DNA from: Flavobacterium sp. CECT 9288
GTDB lineage: Bacteria > Bacteroidota > Bacteroidia > Flavobacteriales > Flavobacteriaceae
Assembly: GCF_918731615.1 (NCBI RefSeq)
Contig: NZ_OU957226.1
Span: 2,233,501 to 2,297,500 of the forward strand
DNA length: 64,000 bases
Reading direction: 5' to 3'
The translations under genes were made by a program, and so were the position numbers. Shown here in pieces: positions 45,517 through 53,095 of the stretch. Each line of letters starts with the position of its first letter. Position 1 is the first letter of the stretch. The notes beneath the pieces are model-generated. The model saw only the letters and a list, made by a program, of their open reading frames with translations. It ran no database searches and had not been told where the DNA came from.

Positions 45517-46611
45517 TTACTCATTCAAAGCTGGGTAATCTGTATATCCTTTTACTGTATCGGTGTAAAATGTAGTTGGATCTGGCGTGTTCAATGGCGC
45601 ATCGGTTTCATAACGTGCTACCAAATCAGGATTTGCAATAAACGGAACGCCATAAGCAACCAAATCAGCATCACCATCTTCCAAAACTTTAATACCTGTT
45701 TCCTTACTGAAACCTTTGTTAATAATCAAAGTTCCTTTGTACAATGGTCTGAAATGTTTGGCTACTTTAGTTACTGCAAAAGGCACTTCAGATACATCTG
45801 TAAAAGGCTCCGTTAAATGAACATACGCTAATCCGTAATCGTTCAGTTTATTAATAATGTATTCGTAGGTAGGAATTGTTTCTTCATCAAGCATCATCCC
45901 TTGCGCATTGTGCAAGGAAGGATTCAAACGCACTCCTACTTTTGAATAATCAATAACTTCTTTCAAAGCATCTAGAATCTCAAATAGGATTCGGGATTTA
46001 TTTTCAATCGATCCACCGTATTCATCCGAACGTTGGTTGGAATAACCATTAAAAAACTGTTGCAATAAATACCCGTTGGCAGCATGCAATTCAACACCAT
46101 CAAATCCTGCAGCAATTGCATTTTTTGCTCCGTTTTTAAAATCTAAAACAGTTTGTTTGATGTCTTCAATTGTCATTTCTTTTGGCACCACCGTATCTTG
46201 AAAACCATCTTTTGTATATGCTTTTGCAAAAGGATTTAACGCTGACGGTGCGTGAGGCAATTCACCGTTGTGCAAATCTGGGTGCGACATACGACCTGTA
46301 TGCCACAATTGTGCAAAAATAGTCCCGCCTTTTTCGTGCACTGCTTTTGTAACCAGCTTCCACCCTTCGGTTTGCGCTTCACTGTAAATTCCAGGTACAT
46401 TGATAAAACCCACTGCTTTTGTACTCACAAAGGTTCCCTCAGAAACTATTAAACCTGCGGTTGCTCTTTGTGCATAATATTCTGCCGTAAGTGTTGTAGG
46501 AACTTTTCCTTCGTTATTAGAACGGCTTCGGGTCATAGGAGCCATAACCATTCGGTTTTTTAAAGTACTGTTTCCTAAAGTGTAGGGCTGAAATAAAATT
46601 GATTTACTCAT
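45517..46611 (-). CDS. Old-yellow-enzyme family alkene reductase
   Basis: A 364-residue FMN flavoprotein. Landmarks: NRMVMAPMTRSRS near residue 20, AQLWHTGRMSHPD, the substrate-binding H176/N179 in GVELHAANGYLL, NQRSDEYGGSIENKSR and GFSKETGIKVLEDGDADLVA. It reduces activated C=C bonds of electrophiles such as N-ethylmaleimide or nitro compounds. It lies 18 bp downstream of the Rossmann-like gene, in a unit with FNR-like operators upstream. Confidence 0.94.
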   Translation of the reverse strand: MSKSILFQPYTLGNSTLKNRMVMAPMTRSRSNNEGKVPTTLTAEYYAQRATAGLIVSEGTFVSTKAVGFINVPGIYSEAQTEGWKLVTKAVHEKGGTIFAQLWHTGRMSHPDLHNGELPHAPSALNPFAKAYTKDGFQDTVVPKEMTIEDIKQTVLDFKNGAKNAIAAGFDGVELHAANGYLLQQFFNGYSNQRSDEYGGSIENKSRILFEILDALKEVIDYSKVGVRLNPSLHNAQGMMLDEETIPTYEYIINKLNDYGLAYVHLTEPFTDVSEVPFAVTKVAKHFRPLYKGTLIINKGFSKETGIKVLEDGDADLVAYGVPFIANPDLVARYETDAPLNTPDPTTFYTDTVKGYTDYPALNE

Positions 46612-46629
46612 TTGATTTTTTTATTTAGT

Positions 46630-47136
46630 TTAATTTTTTTTTGCACTGGCTTTCAATCCAATGCTTGTGAGTAGCTTCAAAACAGTCTGCACGGCTTCCT
46701 GATTGTTTCCGCTTATGTCAAAAGAATCGCTTGGATTAGCTTTTGATTCGCAAACATGCACAACTTTCGAAAATGGGAACAAAGCTTGCACTCTCTCATA
46801 AGAATAGCTTTCAAAATCACTACTAAAAGCATTTTCAAAAAAAAGGATCAACTTTCCAGTAGCTACATTTTTGATTTTATTGATACCATTACCATCAATA
46901 ACCGCATCATTTGAAAGTACAATTACATCAGCCTCCCAACTGGCGTTAGTGGGACAAATCATCATTTCTACATTGGCATTGGGATGTGCTGTCTGAATTT
47001 CAGAAAAAACGCTATTCAACACCGCAGCATTATGATCAAACAGCAAAACAGTATTTGTCTTGGCAATTTGCTTGGCCACAAAAACACTATTGGTTTCTGA
47101 TACGCCTAATACAGCAACTATTTTTCTTGGTGACAT
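46630..47136 (-). CDS. Rossmann-like protein of unknown function
   Basis: A 168-residue protein starting MSPRKIVAVLGVSETNSVFV, a Rossmann-like strand followed by LLFDHNAAVL, as in NADP-dependent reductase N-domains, but the classic GxGxxG is not intact (GVSETN). WEADVIVLSNDAVID is a second Rossmann-type strand. It is first in a two-gene unit with the OYE enzyme. A -7 box TAAATTTG (minus strand, 47155-47162) and two FNR-like boxes precede it. Confidence 0.8.
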   Translation of the reverse strand: MSPRKIVAVLGVSETNSVFVAKQIAKTNTVLLFDHNAAVLNSVFSEIQTAHPNANVEMMICPTNASWEADVIVLSNDAVIDGNGINKIKNVATGKLILFFENAFSSDFESYSYERVQALFPFSKVVHVCESKANPSDSFDISGNNQEAVQTVLKLLTSIGLKASAKKN

Positions 47137-47154
47137 TGTTTTTTATCTACAGTA

Positions 47155-47222
47155 CAAATTTACGGCAGTATAAAAGCAGTATTCCTTGATGTAGCGCAAG
47201 AAATTCTATTGATGTAGATCAA
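47155..47222 (-). promoter_or_regulatory. Promoter box with two FNR-like operators
   Basis: TTGAT-GTAG-ATCAA at 47209-47222 is a perfect FNR-type palindrome. TTGAT-GTAG-CGCAA at 47186-47199 is a near match 23 bp away. On the minus strand, TAAATTTG (47162-47155) is the -7 box; the near box is centred about 42 bp before the expected start, as in class II activation. The Crp/Fnr gene ends 5 bp beyond the far box. Confidence 0.65.
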
Positions 47223-47226
47223 TTAT

Positions 47227-47808
47227 TTATTCCTTTTCGCGCAAGTGTTTTCGAATTCTACTAAGGGTTTCAGCAGTAAATCCAAGGTACGAAGCCAGCA
47301 TGTGTTGCGGCACACGTTGTACAATTCCGGGATAGGCTTTCCTTAATTTGATAAATTTTTCTTCGGCAGTTTCAGTTAATGTAGAATTGATTCTGGCTTG
47401 ATTGGCAATGTACGCGTTTTGCAAAAGTAAGCGTTGGTAACGCTCAAACATGGGTATTTCATCCATCAAGGCTTCTCTAGCCTCCGTCGTTAATAACATC
47501 AACTCCGAATCCTCAAGGGCTTCAATGGTAAATATGGAATAACTGTTTGTGAGAAAACTAGACAAATCTGTAATCCACCACCCTTCGATTGCAAATTGAA
47601 CCGTATGTTCGTTTCCTTTTTCATCCATAAAATAAGAGCGAAGAATTCCTTTTTCAACAAAAGCATTGTAGATACATACGTCTCCCTCTTGCAACAAAAC
47701 TTGTTTTTTGCGTAACTTTTTTGGAATAAAAAACGTTTTACACAACTCCATTTCGGCTGGAGTTAGCGTCACTTTTTCTTGAAAGCTCTTAAACAATTGG
47801 TCAAACAT
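47227..47808 (-). CDS. Crp/Fnr-family transcriptional regulator
   Basis: A 193-residue regulator: cyclic-nucleotide-binding-like fold (about residues 25-120, KKQVLLQEGDVCIYNAFVEKG) and C-terminal winged helix with RVPQHMLASYLGFTAETLSRIRKHL. The recognition helix has E-T-L-S-R, the spacing FNR uses to read TTGAT. The four iron-sulfur cysteines of FNR are absent, so it is not a classical oxygen sensor. It likely controls the adjacent Rossmann/OYE unit. Confidence 0.92.
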   Translation of the reverse strand: MFDQLFKSFQEKVTLTPAEMELCKTFFIPKKLRKKQVLLQEGDVCIYNAFVEKGILRSYFMDEKGNEHTVQFAIEGWWITDLSSFLTNSYSIFTIEALEDSELMLLTTEAREALMDEIPMFERYQRLLLQNAYIANQARINSTLTETAEEKFIKLRKAYPGIVQRVPQHMLASYLGFTAETLSRIRKHLREKE

Positions 47809-47958
47809 AGTGGCAAGATAGTAAATACCGAAATAATACTAAAAAAATCTTGTCAATAAAACAGCACTACCCTTCATAACTAATGATAAATCTAAAAATG
47901 GAACCTGATATTAATCAAATTATCTGATTATATTTGCCGAGTCTAATTTAACACACAA

Positions 47959-48810
47959 ATGAAACCAAACACACAACAATTAAAGGATTTAACAATCCAA
48001 GTTAGAAGAGATATTCTTCGAATGGTACACGCAGTCAACTCAGGACACCCAGGTGGTTCTTTAGGTTGTGCTGAATTTCTTGTCGTATTGTATCAAAATA
48101 TAATGGATCGCAAAGAAGGTTTTGAAATGGACGGAATAGGTGAAGATCTTTTCTTTCTTTCTAATGGTCATATTTCACCTGTATTGTACAGTGTATTGGC
48201 ACGAAGCGGTTATTTTCCAGTTGCTGAATTAGCTACTTTCCGTTTGATCAATTCTAGATTACAAGGTCACCCAACTACACACGACCATCTTCCAGGAGTA
48301 CGTATTGCATCTGGATCTTTAGGTCAAGGATTATCTGTTGGGATTGGTGCTGCTCAAGCTAAAAAATTGAATGGTGACAATCATATCATCTACACCCTTC
48401 ACGGTGATGGTGAATTACAAGAAGGTCAAAACTGGGAAGCTATCATGTACGCATCTGCTAAAAAAGTAGATAACTTAATTGCAACAATCGATTTGAACGG
48501 AAAACAAATTGATGGAACTACTGACGAGGTTTTGGCTATGGGAAGTATCCGTGCTAAATTTGAAGCTTTTGATTGGGATGTTTTAGAAATTGAAAAAGGA
48601 AACGATATCGAGGCGATTATTGCTGGTATGAACGATGCTAAATCAAGAACCGGAAAAGGAAAACCAGTTTGCGTTTTGTTGCACACAGAAATGGGTAACG
48701 GTGTCGATTTTATGATGTACAGTCATGCATGGCATGGTAAAGCACCAAATGATACGCAATTAGAAATTGCTTTGGGGCAAAACTATACAGAAGCAGAAAG
48801 CGATTATTAA
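47959..48810 (+). CDS. Transketolase, N-terminal (TPP-binding) subunit
   Basis: A 283-residue protein equal to the first half of transketolase: HAVNSGHPGGSLGCAEFLVV, SNGHISPVLYSVL, ASGSLGQGLSVGIGAAQAKK and the thiamine-diphosphate motif GDGELQEGQNWEA. The partner half starts at 48886. Together they form the pentose-phosphate enzyme. A -7 box TATATTTG is at 47929-47936. Split transketolases are a recognised variant. Confidence 0.95.
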   Translation: MKPNTQQLKDLTIQVRRDILRMVHAVNSGHPGGSLGCAEFLVVLYQNIMDRKEGFEMDGIGEDLFFLSNGHISPVLYSVLARSGYFPVAELATFRLINSRLQGHPTTHDHLPGVRIASGSLGQGLSVGIGAAQAKKLNGDNHIIYTLHGDGELQEGQNWEAIMYASAKKVDNLIATIDLNGKQIDGTTDEVLAMGSIRAKFEAFDWDVLEIEKGNDIEAIIAGMNDAKSRTGKGKPVCVLLHTEMGNGVDFMMYSHAWHGKAPNDTQLEIALGQNYTEAESDY

Positions 48811-48885
48811 AGAATTATGAGATATTAATTATGAATTTAGGGTTTTGCCTAATCATTCAATTTTTAAATCATTCAATTAAAGAAA

Positions 48886-49839
48886 ATGAAAAAATATACA
48901 AACACAGGAAGTAAAGATACTCGCTCAGGTTTTGGAGCGGGAATGACTGAACTAGGTCAAAAAAACGAAAATGTGGTAGCACTTTGTGCCGATTTAATAG
49001 GTTCTCTAAAATTTGACGATTTTAAGAAAAACCATCCAGAGCGTTTTTTCCAAATCGGAATCGCAGAGGCGAACATGATAGGTATTGCAGCAGGGTTAAC
49101 TATAGGAGGAAAAATTCCTTTTACTGGAACGTTTGCTAACTTTTCTACAGGAAGAGTGTACGATCAAATTCGTCAATCGGTAGCGTACTCTGAGAAAAAT
49201 GTGAAAATTTGTGCTTCTCACGCGGGATTGACTTTAGGAGAAGATGGTGCCACACACCAAATCCTTGAAGATATCGGGTTGATGAAAATGCTTCCAGGAA
49301 TGACAGTAATTAACACTTGCGATTACAACCAAACCAAAGCGGCTACTTTAGCTTTAGCAGATCATAACGGACCGGCTTATTTGCGTTTTGGCCGTCCGGT
49401 TGTGCCTAACTTTATGCCTGCTGACGAACCATTCGTAATTGGTAAAGCAATCACCTTAACTGAAGGATCTGATGTTACTATTGTTGCTACAGGCCATTTA
49501 GTATGGGAAGCGTTGCAAGCTGCTGAAGCCCTTGAAGAAAAAGGAATTTCTGCAGAGGTAATCAACATTCACACCATCAAACCTTTAGACGAAGAAGCTA
49601 TTTTGAACTCTTTAGCAAAAACAAAATGTATTGTAACTGCTGAAGAACACAATATTTTGGGTGGTCTTGGCGAAAGTATCTCTAGGGTATTGGCTTTAAA
49701 CAGTCCGGCTCCACAAGAATTTGTTGCAGTAAATGACAGCTTTGGTGAATCAGGAACTCCAGAACAATTAATGGAGAAATACAAACTGAACGATCAAGCT
49801 ATTATCGAAGCAGTAGAAAGAGTAATGAAAAGAAAATAA
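48886..49839 (+). CDS. Transketolase, C-terminal subunit
   Basis: A 317-residue protein covering the pyrimidine-binding and C-terminal domains: SRFGAG-like start GSKDTRSGFGAGMTELG, GIAEANMIGIAAGLTIGG, HAGLTLGEDGATHQILED, INTCDYNQTKAATLAL and EEHNILGGLGESIS. It needs the N-terminal subunit 75 bp upstream for activity. The gap contains two CATTCAATT words but no terminator. A hairpin at 49861 ends the unit. Confidence 0.95.
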   Translation: MKKYTNTGSKDTRSGFGAGMTELGQKNENVVALCADLIGSLKFDDFKKNHPERFFQIGIAEANMIGIAAGLTIGGKIPFTGTFANFSTGRVYDQIRQSVAYSEKNVKICASHAGLTLGEDGATHQILEDIGLMKMLPGMTVINTCDYNQTKAATLALADHNGPAYLRFGRPVVPNFMPADEPFVIGKAITLTEGSDVTIVATGHLVWEALQAAEALEEKGISAEVINIHTIKPLDEEAILNSLAKTKCIVTAEEHNILGGLGESISRVLALNSPAPQEFVAVNDSFGESGTPEQLMEKYKLNDQAIIEAVERVMKRK

Positions 49840-49860
49840 TCATTTCAATTTATTCTATAA

Positions 49861-49895
49861 AAAAACCAGACTGCCTTGGCAATCTGGTTTTTTTA
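49861..49895. terminator. Terminator after the transketolase pair
   Basis: AAAAACCAGA (49861-49870) pairs with TCTGGTTTTT (49883-49892), with inner TGCC/GGCA. It lies between convergent genes. Confidence 0.85.
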
Positions 49896-49908
49896 TGTCT
49901 TTTATTTT

Positions 49909-50901
49909 CTAGTTACATTTAACTAAATGTCTTTTTATTCTTGATGGATTTGTTGTATTACCATCACAACTTGGAATGTCTGCAAATGGAATTAGCTTGC
50001 CATTAACTGTAATCTCAGTTCTTGTGCTTACTCCATCCCCATCGTCATCTACGTCTTGAAAATTAGGTATACCATCCTTATCCGTATCATCTGCATAACG
50101 TATAGCATCTACAGGTGGCGTTGGATATGTTGTAGTATTGCTATAATTAGTCATATAACCATCTCCATTTAAATCTTCAAGATAATCAGCAATTCCGTCG
50201 TTATCAGAATCTATTCTATTTATTTCATACAATTTGATACTAAAAATCAACGGAGCATATGGAGGAATTCCATTTTGACCAGAAGCAAAATAAGCTAATC
50301 CAGAAGGAATAAATAAAACCCCAGCTCCAAAATCACTGTACGAAACAGTACCATCAGGATTTGACCTATATGTTCCAGTTTTAAACTGTGGAAACGACTG
50401 TCCCCAACCCGCAATTGTAGATGTTAAATTAAAGAACGTTTGCGGATTACTTGATTCTTCAAAAAAAGTTGCCCCAAGTGTATTTACTTCAGCTACTTTA
50501 GTTCGAGATAAATACTCTCCTCTGTAAGCAGTTAAAACACCATCAGTACTAGATGGTGACGCTCCAGTACCTTCACGTAACACTACATAATACAATTTAT
50601 ATGTAACTCCATTTCTAAGTACTTCTCTGCTTTGTAATTTAGGAAAAGTGGAACTATTTAAATAGGACCAAATAGATGGTTGATTCCCTCCTGTAGGAAT
50701 TTTTAAGATTTTGGTAACCACATCAGGGTTTGTATCCTCTATATAATATGTTTTTAAATACTCCTCAATATCCGCAAGATCAGTAGCATACTGAACTGCA
50801 AATTCTCTTGGCGGGCTAAGAGTAGCGGCTTCATCCTTAGAGCATGAAAATAAAGACACAGTTGTAATTAATAGAAAAAAATAATACTTAAATTTGTTCA
50901 T
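49909..50901 (-). CDS. FKBP-type isomerase lipoprotein with TSP3-like calcium repeats
   Basis: A 330-residue lipoprotein: leader ending at lipobox LFSC. An FKBP-like domain spans about 95-225 (VLTAYRGEYLSRTKVAEV, GVLFIPSGLAYFASG, IPPYAPLIFSIKLYEI). A C-terminal tail has thrombospondin-3-type calcium repeats (DSDNDGIADYLEDLNGDGY, DDTDKDGIPNFQDVDDDGDG). The active-site aromatic pocket looks incomplete, so it may be a chaperone more than a catalyst. It acts at the outer membrane. Confidence 0.87.
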   Translation of the reverse strand: MNKFKYYFFLLITTVSLFSCSKDEAATLSPPREFAVQYATDLADIEEYLKTYYIEDTNPDVVTKILKIPTGGNQPSIWSYLNSSTFPKLQSREVLRNGVTYKLYYVVLREGTGASPSSTDGVLTAYRGEYLSRTKVAEVNTLGATFFEESSNPQTFFNLTSTIAGWGQSFPQFKTGTYRSNPDGTVSYSDFGAGVLFIPSGLAYFASGQNGIPPYAPLIFSIKLYEINRIDSDNDGIADYLEDLNGDGYMTNYSNTTTYPTPPVDAIRYADDTDKDGIPNFQDVDDDGDGVSTRTEITVNGKLIPFADIPSCDGNTTNPSRIKRHLVKCN

Positions 50902-50979
50902 TATTGCTAATTTTTAAGTGCGCAAGATACAATATTGATTGATTTTTGTAAACTATTTAACTCCGATTTTAGAAATTTT

Positions 50980-51372
50980 ATGAGAATAGATAAATATTTA
51001 TGGTGTGTCCGGTATTATAAAACCAGAAACATGGTTACCGAAGCCTGTAAAAAGAATCACGTAACCGTTAACGGACAAGTAGCTAAACCTTCTAAGGAAG
51101 TTTTTCCTACTGATAAAATCACGTTTAGAAAAGATCAAATCACGCAAATTATTACGGTACTTGACGTTCCCGAAAATCGCGTAGGTGCAAAATTAGTAGA
51201 CATGTACCGCCGAAACGATACCCCTGCCGAAGCTTACCAACACCTGGAACTTTTGAAATTATCAAAAGAACATTACCGAAAAAACGGAACCGGAAGACCA
51301 ACTAAAAAAGACCGTCGTGATATTGATGAATTTGGTAACGAAATAATCACCGATGATGATGAGGTCGATTAG
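50980..51372 (+). CDS. S4-domain RNA-binding protein (HslR/Hsp15-like)
   Basis: The ATG at 50980 gives MRIDKYLWCVRYYKTRNMVT, the S4 start; a TTG further up is not needed. The S4 fold continues with ACKKNHVTVNGQVAKPSKEV. A basic tail (RKNGTGRPTKKDRRDID) follows. Hsp15-like proteins bind stalled 50S subunits that carry peptidyl-tRNA. 130 residues. The next plus-strand gene is a phosphoribosyltransferase 176 bp downstream. Confidence 0.9.
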   Translation: MRIDKYLWCVRYYKTRNMVTEACKKNHVTVNGQVAKPSKEVFPTDKITFRKDQITQIITVLDVPENRVGAKLVDMYRRNDTPAEAYQHLELLKLSKEHYRKNGTGRPTKKDRRDIDEFGNEIITDDDEVD

Positions 51373-51489
51373 CATTAAGTAATACAATAAAACATTAGTT
51401 AACTTTTGTAAAACTAATACCTAACCGTAAAATATGAATGCAAAATAAGTAACAAGTAAAATTAAGTACAACATAAAATAACATTTGCC

Positions 51490-51532
51490 AGCCTAGGCTC
51501 CCTCCTTTTTGGGGAGGGCTGGGGAAGGGAAA
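51490..51532 (+). repeat. GC-rich intergenic repeat with G-quadruplex pattern
   Basis: CCCTCC (51500-51505) pairs with GGAGGG (51513-51518). The strand then reads GGGG-A-GGG-CT-GGGG-AA-GGG (51511-51529), four G runs with 1-2-nt loops. It lies 20 nt before the next start codon and is out of keeping with the AT-rich surroundings. I recall similar CTCC/GGGGAGGG repeats between genes in Flavobacterium. Confidence 0.6.
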
Positions 51533-51548
51533 ACAAATTTTCAAAATA

Positions 51549-52049
51549 ATGAGCAAAAATATCATCTTGAACAATCAGGAAATCGAACACAAAATAAAAC
51601 GAATTGCCTATCAAATTTACGAAACCTTTGTAGATGAACAAGAAATTGTCATTGCTGGAATTGCAAGCAACGGTTTTACTTTTGCCAAAAAAATAGCAGC
51701 AGTTCTAGAAACTATTTCGCCAATAAAGGTTACGCTTTGCGAAGTAAAAATTAATAAACAAAATCCACAATCTCCTATTCATACCTCGATAACCCAAGAA
51801 CAGTACACCAATAAAGGTTTAGTACTTGTTGATGATGTATTAAATTCAGGTACCACCTTAATATATGCTGTGAAACACTTTATAGACGTACCACTGAAAA
51901 AATTTAAGACAGCAGTATTAGTTGATCGAAATCACAAAAAGTACCCTGTAAAAGCCGATTTCAAAGGTATTTCACTTTCTACGTCACTTTTTGAGCATGT
52001 ACAAGTTGTGTTTGACGAAAATGGCGACAATTACGCTTACTTAAGCTAA
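51549..52049 (+). CDS. Type I phosphoribosyltransferase (PyrR-like)
   Basis: A 166-residue protein with the PRPP-binding motif LVLVDDVLNSGTTLIYA (residues 91-107). The start EIEHKIKRIAYQIYE is like PyrR/uracil phosphoribosyltransferase proteins. The substrate base cannot be told. It overlaps the end of aroK by 9 bp in convergent orientation. Confidence 0.87.
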   Translation: MSKNIILNNQEIEHKIKRIAYQIYETFVDEQEIVIAGIASNGFTFAKKIAAVLETISPIKVTLCEVKINKQNPQSPIHTSITQEQYTNKGLVLVDDVLNSGTTLIYAVKHFIDVPLKKFKTAVLVDRNHKKYPVKADFKGISLSTSLFEHVQVVFDENGDNYAYLS

Positions 52050-52559
52050 TAAAGTAATAATATCAGCAACCGTTTGTTCGATAGATTTTTCATCAACCAC
52101 TACTTTATATTGTGCTTGATTGTAATAAAAGCTTCTATCGAACAAATGTTTTGCAATAAACTCCCTCATTTCTTCTTCGTTTTTGCTGGCAATAAGCGGT
52201 CGTTTGCTTTTATTTTGATGCAATCTTTGAAATAAAGTCTCAATCGAAGCTTTTAAATAGATTGAAAAAACGTTTTCCCCTTTAAAAAATTCATGATTAT
52301 TGGCATAACAAGGCGTTCCTCCGCCCAAACCGATGATCATTTCTTCTGTTGATTGCATTAAATCGGCAAAAACTTCGTGTTCAATTTTGCGAAAATAGAT
52401 TTCACCATGCTTTTCAAAAATAGCATTTATGGACAAATTGAGCTTTTTTTCGATCATTTCATCTAAATCTACAAAAGGGACTTGAATACTTTTAGACAAT
52501 TTTTTTGCAATAGTGGACTTCCCGCAGCCCATATAACCTAATAATATGATTTTTTTCAT
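52041..52559 (-). CDS. aroK: Shikimate kinase
   Basis: A 172-residue kinase that makes shikimate 3-phosphate in aromatic amino-acid synthesis. Motifs: P-loop GYMGCGKST (8-16), FVDLDEMIEKK for shikimate binding, FRKIEHEVF and IGLGGGTPCY. The LID arginine lies in SKRPLIAS. Start and length fit the family. Its 3' end overlaps the phosphoribosyltransferase gene. Confidence 0.94.
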   Translation of the reverse strand: MKKIILLGYMGCGKSTIAKKLSKSIQVPFVDLDEMIEKKLNLSINAIFEKHGEIYFRKIEHEVFADLMQSTEEMIIGLGGGTPCYANNHEFFKGENVFSIYLKASIETLFQRLHQNKSKRPLIASKNEEEMREFIAKHLFDRSFYYNQAQYKVVVDEKSIEQTVADIITLLA

Positions 52560-52630
52560 CTTAATAAAACCTTACAAATTAAGGGGTTGAGTTTTTTTCT
52601 TTAAAAAAGACAAATTTATAATAAAAATGC

Positions 52631-52662
52631 TTGCAATTATCCGAAATTAGTTCTTATATTTG
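52631..52662 (+). promoter_or_regulatory. Promoter of the tRNA-Lys genes
   Basis: TTG at 52631-52633, a 21-nt spacer, and TATATTTG at 52655-52662 match the Bacteroidota consensus; tRNA-Lys begins at 52687. Confidence 0.68.
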
Positions 52663-52686
52663 CACCCGCATTCAAGGAAAGAATAT

Positions 52687-52759
52687 GACTCGATAGCTCA
52701 GTCGGTAGAGCACATCACTTTTAATGATGGGGTCCTGGGTTCGAGCCCCAGTCGGGTCA
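52687..52759 (+). tRNA. tRNA-Lys (UUU), first copy
   Basis: A 73-nt cloverleaf: 7-bp acceptor (GACTCGA with TCGGGTC), anticodon loop CTTTTAA with anticodon TTT, T loop TTCGAGC and discriminator A. CCA is not encoded. A 10-bp inverted repeat (TTCAAGGAAA 52671-52680, TTTCCTTGAA 52783-52792) brackets it and may form a processing stem. The second copy is identical. Confidence 0.96.
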
Positions 52760-52798
52760 CAAATTTAGTGATCAACACATAATTTCCTTGAAAGCAAT

Positions 52799-52871
52799 GA
52801 CTCGATAGCTCAGTCGGTAGAGCACATCACTTTTAATGATGGGGTCCTGGGTTCGAGCCCCAGTCGGGTCA
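52799..52871 (+). tRNA. tRNA-Lys (UUU), second copy
   Basis: Same 73-nt sequence as the copy 112 bp upstream, anticodon TTT in CTTTTAA. It is followed at once by a terminator hairpin at 52874, so the two tRNA-Lys genes form one transcript. Confidence 0.96.
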
Positions 52872-52873
52872 CA

Positions 52874-52910
52874 AAAGGTTGTTCGCCATGGCGAATGACC
52901 TTTATTTTTT
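52874..52910 (+). terminator. Terminator between tRNA-Lys and tRNA-Leu
   Basis: AAAGGT (52874-52879) pairs with ACCTTT (52898-52903) around the perfect palindrome TTCGCCATGGCGAA, followed by TATTTTTTTT. The Leu gene begins at 52914, right after the T-run. Confidence 0.75.
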
Positions 52911-52913
52911 TTA

Positions 52914-52996
52914 GGCCACGTGGAGAAACGGTAGACTTGCCATCTTGAGGGGGTGGTGCTCGTAAGGGCGTGTGGGTTCAAATCCCACCGTGGTCA
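52914..52996 (+). tRNA. tRNA-Leu (GAG)
   Basis: An 83-nt class II tRNA: acceptor GGCCACG with CGTGGTC, anticodon stem CCATC/GGTGG, loop TTGAGGG with anticodon GAG, a long variable arm, T loop TTCAAAT and discriminator A. It lies directly behind a terminator, so it relies on read-through or an unseen promoter. Confidence 0.93.
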
Positions 52997-53001
52997 CAAA
53001 T

Positions 53002-53045
53002 AAAACCCAACAACTTCTTATAGAAAGATATTGTTGGGTTTTTTA
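53002..53045. terminator. Terminator after tRNA-Leu
   Basis: AAAACCCAACAA (53002-53013) pairs with TTGTTGGGTTTT (53031-53042), a perfect 12-bp stem followed by Ts. It lies between convergent units. Confidence 0.85.
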
Positions 53046-53095
53046 TTTAATAATTCTTCGATATTTTCTCTACACTATTTATTTGTCTTTAAAAC

